Of a stretch of DNA of 64,000 nucleotides, positions 57,690 through 64,000 are shown in pieces. The notes beneath the pieces were generated by a model that saw only the letters and a program-made list of their open reading frames with translations, was not told where the DNA came from and searched no databases. The first letter of the stretch is position 1, and every line of letters begins with the position of its first letter. A program made the translations under genes and the position numbers. Source of the stretch: Glycine soja (taxonomy: Eukaryota; Streptophyta; Magnoliopsida; Fabales; Fabaceae); NCBI RefSeq assembly GCF_004193775.1, contig NC_041004.1, forward strand, positions 6,781,309 to 6,845,308. Direction: 5' to 3'.

Positions 57690-58480
57690 GTATTGAGACC
57701 CAAATTTATGAATTTATTTTCTAAATCACTTGAAGAATTTATATCATTATCTTCCCAAGTGATCTATGCTTTCTTTTCTTTCTTTTCTTTGAAATTCCTC
57801 TTGTCGGATTTTTCCATTCTTCTTTTAATGACACGACTCTCGAATCTCATGTGCCCATGTTGATCGCATTCATAGCATTTTGGGGCTAAGGAGGAATCTT
57901 CTTCTTTCTTCTTTGGATTGATGTTTGATTTCTTTTAATTTCTTTTGTTTATCAGAAATTTATTGAACCTCTTCACAAAAAATCTGAAATCATCATCTTC
58001 TTCTATTTCAGTCAAGTCCTCTTTGTCACTTTCTTCTTGAATAGAAGATGATGAGGCTTTGAGTGCTATTCCTTTTCTTTTTATATCATTCTCTTCATGT
58101 TGATGGAGTCTCATAAGTTCTATTTCATGTTCTTGAAGTTTTCCAAAGAGAGTGGCAAGAGACATATTAGTGAGATCTCTTGATCATGTAATTGTTGTGA
58201 CTTTTGGTTGTCATTGCTTACTTAAACATCTCAACACTTTGTTAATGAGATCTTCATTAGGAAATATTCTTCCCAATGATGCAAGATGATTAACTATATG
58301 AGTAAATCTCTTCTGCATATCTTATATGGTCTCATGTTGATACATCCTAAACAGTTCATATTCATGTGTAAGAGTGTTTATTTTAGATCTCTTGACATCA
58401 GTTGTGCCTTCATGGATTCTTGTAATGTATCCCACATTTCTTTTGCATTTTTAAAATTTGAGACTCTAAAAAATTCATCC
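57690..58480 (-). pseudogene. copia gag relic (UBN2-like plus knuckle)
   Basis: The upstream part (58480-58220) in broken frames reads KDEFFRVSNFKNAKEMWDTL and related stretches of the copia gag domain. Then come MSLATLFGKLQEHEIELMRL (58165 onward) and FVKRFNKFLINKRN. The knuckle region lies near 57860. Multiple stops are present. Confidence 0.7.
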
Positions 58481-58980
58481 TTGCCTTTTGAAGTCAGACA
58501 CACATATATATAGGTCCTTCATTTCTTTTCAAAATGGTTTGAAGAGATGTACCTTTTCAAAAAGTTTTTTCTGAAATTCTTCACTGGTAATCGATTACAG
58601 GTTTCTCGTAATCAAATACATAGTTATATTTCGAATGGTCATGACTTTTGAATTTCAAGAGTTCCGTTGTTGGTTATCGATTACAAACATCTGGTAATCG
58701 ATTACAAGTTCAAAATTCAAATTCAAAATTCTTTTTAACAGCTATTTTTTAAATTTGTCTTCCAGTAATCGATTATACTGCCTGATAATCGATTACTAGA
58801 GCCTTGCATGTCTTGGAAACACTTTGTTTTGAGGCAAGACTTAATCTTAAGTTAATCTTAAAACAAGGCTTTGTTTGTTAAAACAATTTTGTATTAATCT
58901 TGAAGTAATGTTTATCCTTTGAAGTAACCTTGTTTGATTCTTCTTTGATATCATCAAAATCATTTATACATACATTCACA

Positions 58981-59174
58981 CATATATATTAATCGAGTTA
59001 ATACAATTTTTTTAAATATATTAAAATATGAATAATTTGATTGTTTATTTATTGATGTTTAATTTTGATAAATAATCTTAATAACATATAAATATAATAC
59101 AACTGTTGGATTAATAAAAATCATATTTTATATCAAATTATCAAATGGACTTAATAATTATTTACTTACATCTC

Positions 59175-59245
<71 letters not shown>

Positions 59246-60360
59246 AGGTACAAAATATATGGATCCCAAACAATTACACCAAATATCTTTCTGCCAATAC
59301 ACCCATCAATCTTGGCTACACTACATTAATTGATAGACAATAATTAATAAGGGGTAATCGATGACAGAGACCGGCCTTAATTAATTACGAGCCGGCAAAA
59401 CACCCACCAGTCTTAGATTACACAACACTAACCTTGTGTTTGGATGAGGAATTTAAAGATTTCTAGGAAATTCAAATTCACAGCATTTTGATTGCCTTGA
59501 TTTAAATTCCTTTCATTTTGTAAATATTTTGTTTGGATAAGGCAATTCAATTTCTTGTATTTTAATTTACTTGTTTGGATAAAGTAATTCAATTTCAATG
59601 AAATTCAAATTTTAATTTTTAAATATTTATTTAAAAATTAAAATTTCAATATTGAATGAAAATAAACATGAGTCATTTTTTAAATAGTTAAATATTCAAA
59701 ATAAATTTAATGTTATAAAATATATAATAATAAATTTTTTTAATACTTAATAATTAAATAATCAAAATAATTTTAATGCTAAACAATTTTGAATCTTATA
59801 CAATATTTTTGTAGCAACACAAAAAAACTTGGATTAAACAATACTACAAAATTAAAAGATGAATGATATGTAATTCTTTATTCTTGTTTAAAAAATTAAT
59901 TACCTAGTCTTGCAATAATTTTAAAAAACATATTAAAATTAAATAATTATGTAATTTAAGGACAATTATCTCGTACAAAATTCAAATTATATTAATTTCA
60001 TTGTTCGTACGGGAAGAAAATTCAAATTGTTAATAACGCACCAACGCATAAACACGAATCAACACAAGCATTACAAGGTCCTAATTAATCAAGTTCCAAA
60101 CAAAGATCTTAAACAAAAATTACAAGGTCCAAATTTTAAAAAAAAAACAACGTTCTTCATTCCATAATCTTCATTCATCATCAAGTGTAAAAGGTCGAAC
60201 CTGAATAATTAACATCCAATGCTGCCATTTAGGGGAGAAGAAACAAGATAATATAAGTCACAAGAGGAAAGACAAATAACTATAGTGAAAATATGAGCTC
60301 AATTAAGCATAAAAAAAGACACAAATTTATAATTTGAAAATTGAAATTGGAAATGTAGAC
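58981..60360. other. AT-rich spacer with microsatellite, no gene
   Basis: (TA)n at about 59178-59241. Three 'tgtttggat(a/g)a' words at 59438-59580, in a setting like the ends of Tourist/Harbinger elements ('aaccttgtgtttggatgagg'). This may be the left terminus of the neighbouring Harbinger element, but its partner was not found. Confidence 0.5.
59178..59241. repeat. (TA)n microsatellite
   Basis: About 32 uninterrupted TA units. Confidence 0.95.
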
Positions 60361-60380
60361 AAAAGGTTACTCACCAAGTT

Positions 60381-61368
60381 TCATTCTCCAAGATGTGTTA
60401 AAACATAATCTGTCTTTTGGTGAATTGGAAAGGCTTTCACAATAGCTAACTGCTTTGGATCGTCAGCTAACCATTTAATAGCTTTAGCCCATTGTTGTCT
60501 ACTAAGATCTGGTATCAAAGCTGCCTCACGTAATACTTCTTGAATATCTTCATCATCAACTTTACCATCCATTTTTTCCACCATTCGGTTAAAAGAGTTC
60601 ACCATTTTATCCAAAGAAGCTGTTATTCCTTCTTTTTCTCCCATCTTTCTCTTGTGAGGATGTGTGCCAGAAGAAGTCGAACATTGTCTTTTTCCTTTTG
60701 TATTAGAGCTTGGTTCTTCTAAATCTATGGCAGTAGCACCTAACCCCATGAATTCCACTTCATTTGTTTCTCTACTCATCGCTTCATCAGCATCCATAGC
60801 AGTTTCAGCTCCATGACCGGTGGCTCTATCTTTAGCACACAAATCCACTATATCATCCCAATTTTGAAGCACCTTGAATCGAAACGGTTTAGCCGATTTA
60901 TGCGACTGGAAAACAAAGAAAAAGTCAAATCCAATCTACTTTGAATAACAAATAGCAACATATTAAAGAAAGAATACTTACAGTGCAATATTCATTCCAA
61001 GCATTTTCATTCTCAACTGTGATCATGTGCTTAGTGTCATCCCAATCAAATCCACTCTGGCCAAGGATGTCACTTACAATACCATACCATGATCTCCATA
61101 ATTTGATACGATTTTTGACATTATCTGATGTGACATTAACATTGAAGCTTGTAGATAACACTGCGGCTGCAGCATTCAATGCTGACCTTTTCCAACCTCC
61201 GTCACCCTTGTTGCCCAAATTCCTTTGATCTCTAAGTACATCAGCCAATACACGTTCCATTTCCAAATTCCATGTAAAATAACTTCTTGTTTCCTCATTA
61301 TTTTTTCCTAAAACTTTTCTTTTGTCCGTCATTTTTTCATTAGACGACTCCATTGAAGTTAATGTCAC
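60381..61368 (-). CDS. Harbinger ORF1: Myb/SANT-like DNA-binding protein, two exons, 303 aa
   Basis: Exon 1 is 61368-60982 (donor TGCACT|GTAAGT) and exon 2 is 60905-60381 (acceptor TTTTCCAG). The frame is open. Residues about 28-130 form the Myb/SANT-like domain of plant PIF/Harbinger partners (YFTWNLEMERVLADVLRDQR; WKRSALNAAAAVL; VKNRIKLWRSWYGIVSDIL; GFDWDDTKHMI). The rest is a polar linker with a nuclear-signal-like KRKMGEKEG region and a helical tail (SLDKMVNSFNRMVEKMD; QWAKAIKWLADD). In this superfamily the partner binds subterminal DNA and helps the transposase enter the nucleus. It lies 206 bp downstream of the transposase stop, on the same strand. Confidence 0.9.
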
Positions 61369-61574
61369 TTATTCAACCTGCACATAACAAATAGTAGATA
61401 TGACCTACTTTATTCATTTGACTAGTTCACTGCACAATCATAGAAAATATTTCAAGCAAAGTTTTTATGCAATAGCAAAGTACATAAAAGTCTATCTTCA
61501 ATAGAAAAGTACAATAGTAACAAAGCACACAAAGTTTGTCAGCAATAGCAAATTACATTTAAAAAGAACTATCC

Positions 61575-62978
61575 TTAAGCAAAGTTTCTCCTAACTTGAT
61601 AGTTAGCAAACATATTCATAGCTAATGTATCTCGAAATCTTGTCCATTCCTCAGTAGCTTGAATAGTTGTGATATCATCTATGACATTATTTTGAACTTC
61701 TTCCCTTGATTGATGGACTAACTCTTCATCAACAACAGATAAAAATTCTAAGTCTTGAACTTCTAAAAGTTGATCAGTTTGTTGTTCGTCTCTTATGAAA
61801 TTGTGTAACACAAAACAAGCATTGATAATTATTATTTGTGTCTTTATATAAAAAAATGAAGGAGTTCTTAATATACTCCATCTTTTTTTCAAGATCCCAA
61901 ATGACCTTTCTATTGCATTTCGGGCACTTGCATGACGAAGATTAAATAACTCCTTGTAACTTTGAGGGGTGTTTCCAATCCACTCATTGAGATGATATCT
62001 AGTCCCTCGATATGGTGCTAAAAATCTTGGACCATTGGTATATCCCGCATCCACAAGAAAATACTTACCTACAATGTTTAAAATAACAAACATAGACTTA
62101 AACTAGACCAAAAAAAAAAAGAAAAAAAATTATTTCTAAGAAATATTACCCGTTGGAATTTCAAGTTTGTTTTGATGACGTAATGCATCTCGTAATACTC
62201 GAGAATCTCCTGCAGACCCTTCCCACCCAGGTAACACATAAATAAACCTTAAATCTGGACCACAAGCAGCTAACACATTTGTAGAGACATCACCCTTTCT
62301 ATTACGATATCTAGGTCTCTCATCAGGAGAAACTGTAACCGGAATATGAGTCCCATCAAGTGCTCCAATACATCTCTACAAACAAGACAATTTTTTTAGA
62401 TTTTAAGAAAATTTTATAATTAACTAATTTCTCCTAACAATTGATAAACTTACCTCAAACCATCTCCACTTGTTTGCTTCCGCACCTTCTAAAGTACAAG
62501 GTTGAAAGTTCAAATAGTCTTTGCTCACTTTCATTACCGCTCTCAAGACATCATTGAATTGCCTACTTATGGTTTCTTTAGATCTACAATAACTAAATTG
62601 CACTACCCTATATTTTAGGTTGTGAGCAAGGATATGTAAAAACATTGCTACTGCTTCAGTTGTTGGAACATTTCTTGTTCTTACTAATCCACCCTTTTCT
62701 TGTAAAATTCTACAAAGGTTAAAAAATGCATTTTTACTAAGCCTCAATTGTTCAATGCAATCTTTATTTGTTCCTCTATAAAGACGATTAAGGAAACTCT
62801 GATGTTCTAGTTCCCAATTACGGGTTGGTTCCTTAACAAAATAGTTATTATGATACCATGTCACTACACCAATGACCATATGAACAACACAAGCAGCAGC
62901 TAATAAGATTATCTTCTTATACTCTTCTCTTTTACGTTTTCTTGAAGTCATTGCAGTGTCAACTATGCTATGATCCAT
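61575..62978 (-). CDS. PIF/Harbinger transposase (DDE_Tnp_4), three exons, 414 aa
   Basis: Exons are 62978-62454 (donor TTTGAG|GTAAGT), 62375-62150 (TTTGTAG|AG ... ACGG|GTAATA) and 62068-61575 (ATTGTAG|GT). Phases agree and the joined frame is open. The N-terminal helix-turn-helix region holds 'NAFFNLCRILQEKGGL', 'VAMFLHILAHNLKYR' and 'SKETISRQFNDVLRA'. Catalytic residues: first Asp in GALDGTHIP, second Asp in YFLVDAGYT, Glu in NAIERSFGILKKRW. All three are present. The family excises and inserts elements into TAA/TTA targets. With ORF1 alongside, this looks like a potentially autonomous pair, although terminal inverted repeats were not located within the window. Confidence 0.93.
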
Positions 62979-64000
62979 TTCTTCTCAATCCAAACTGCAT
63001 GATAATGATATAAGATAATATGTGCATATATTATTTGGAGATTTAAAACAAATATCTAGGTAAAAGATGTAAAACAATGATACTAGTGCAATACAAAGAT
63101 GATCAACTAAAAACAATGATACTATTAAATCATGTCTTGTTACTCTGCACTGATTCACCTTTGACCACCGTCTAATAATCCTATAGCAAAAATATCACTA
63201 TCAGTAAAATTTATAAATGAATTAATAATTATATCAGATTAATTTTATAAAATTACTACTTTTGTAAAATAAATTAAGAAGACAATTATAATAAAACAGA
63301 GTTAGTAGTATAAAGGTGCACAGTATTTAATTAGTAGGAAAAGACAATTAAAAGAAAACAAAAATATTAATGTGATTAATTATGTAGTGATTAAAATAGA
63401 ATAAGTGAATGTATAATTACTTATAGGTTATATAGAATTAGAAGGCAATTGACGGGGAGAAGAGTGAAGTAGGAGGTGAGGACAATACAATAGGGCAGCG
63501 AAGCATGTTAGATGTGTGTGTTTTTGGAAATTAAATCTTCAAACGGAACAACAATGGGGAGCAGTGCTTCTCATTCATCAAGGCTTCGTTATTCAACTAT
63601 TTCTCCTTTTCTTCTACAGACATAATTGAGTGTTATTAATTTTTTAAAATACATATCACCTAGAGATTAATCAAACTCCCTCTCAATTCTGGAATACTTA
63701 ATGATTCCTTCTTGTATAATTTTACGAAATAAAATATGATTATATTTCAAAAATAAAAACACACATTTACGCCTTTCAAAAATAAAAACGCTATTAAATG
63801 CTTCCTCTGTGTTGTGTTGCTGCAAGCTACATGTATGTTGTTGCATGGTTATTTATTATGTTCAACCTATTATCTATGTTGTTTCTATGTTTTGAACTGT
63901 TGTGCAGTTTTCCTGCTGTGTTACTACTCTTTTGTGCCAGAACTAAGTTGCATAGAGAAGTAATAAGAAATGTTTAACAGAAGAAATGCTTGTTCCAATG
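62979..64000. other. AT-rich region upstream of the Harbinger transposase
   Basis: No coding sequence was recognised. It probably includes the Harbinger promoter and leader. A right terminal repeat was searched for by eye and not found. Confidence 0.5.

Larger units (their letters stand above)
55747..58980 (-). mobile_element. Ty1/copia gag-only element with complete 3' LTR and truncated 5' LTR
   Basis: Minus-strand order: 5' LTR piece (58980 to about 58485), gag (about 58480-57690), spacer, purine tract (AAAAAGGGGGAGAA), then the complete 3' LTR (56764-55747, TGTGAATG...GTCCAACA). Flanks tatat/catat are 4 of 5 identical and may be a TSD. No protease, integrase or reverse transcriptase is present, so it would rely on a partner. 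The repeated word TAATCGATTAC occurs in both LTR parts. Confidence 0.75.

Overview
This window is plant nuclear DNA, most likely from a soybean-type legume (Glycine or a close Phaseoleae relative). That placement is inferred from an intron-containing TIR-NBS-LRR (TNL) resistance gene, the transposon families present (MULE, CACTA, PIF/Harbinger, hAT, Ty1/copia, Ty3/gypsy) and repeat signatures I associate with legumes, such as TAATCGATTAC-rich copia LTRs and ACATCGGTT hairpin arrays in CACTA ends. No database search was possible. All coordinates, splice sites and target-site duplications (TSDs) were read by eye.

Layout. 1-4671: degenerate MULE with a broken MURA-like transposase (+) and an open two-exon GRF-type zinc-finger gene on the other strand. 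4672-7600: gene relics, including a TIR-domain relic (+). 7602-29076: a TNL gene on the minus strand whose four coding exons join in frame (915 codons). Its first intron is 18.2 kb and holds a hAT-like element, a 2.7-kb solo LTR, a CACTA-like element carrying pieces of the spliceosomal helicase gene Aquarius, and a Ty1/copia element. 30359-32790: truncated gag-only copia element. 33097-41678: a Ty3/gypsy element that carries HSP70 and PPR gene fragments; a 5,004-bp CACTA element sits in its 5' LTR, with receptor-like kinase and telo-box promoter pieces and a miniature LTR element inside it.

41700-52922: a second, diverged copy of the 2.1-29.4 kb segment, so the window holds a tandem TNL duplication. 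The second TNL is dead: it lost its LRR exons through a 3-kb microhomology deletion, has a 1-bp frameshift in the NBS exon, and lost the exon-1 splice donor. Because the copies are homologous, most later insertions can be proven by an empty site in the other copy. 52923-58980: a nest of LTR retrotransposons, including a copia solo LTR with a perfect TSD. 60381-62978: a PIF/Harbinger pair (DDE transposase of 414 aa and Myb/SANT-like partner of 303 aa), both with intact frames. The rest is AT-rich DNA with microsatellites.

How it fits together: this is a resistance-gene cluster expanding by tandem duplication while transposons load the introns and spacers. The genes with open frames here are the TNL, the two GRF-finger genes and the Harbinger pair. 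No bacterial-type systems, CRISPR, rRNA or tRNA genes were seen.
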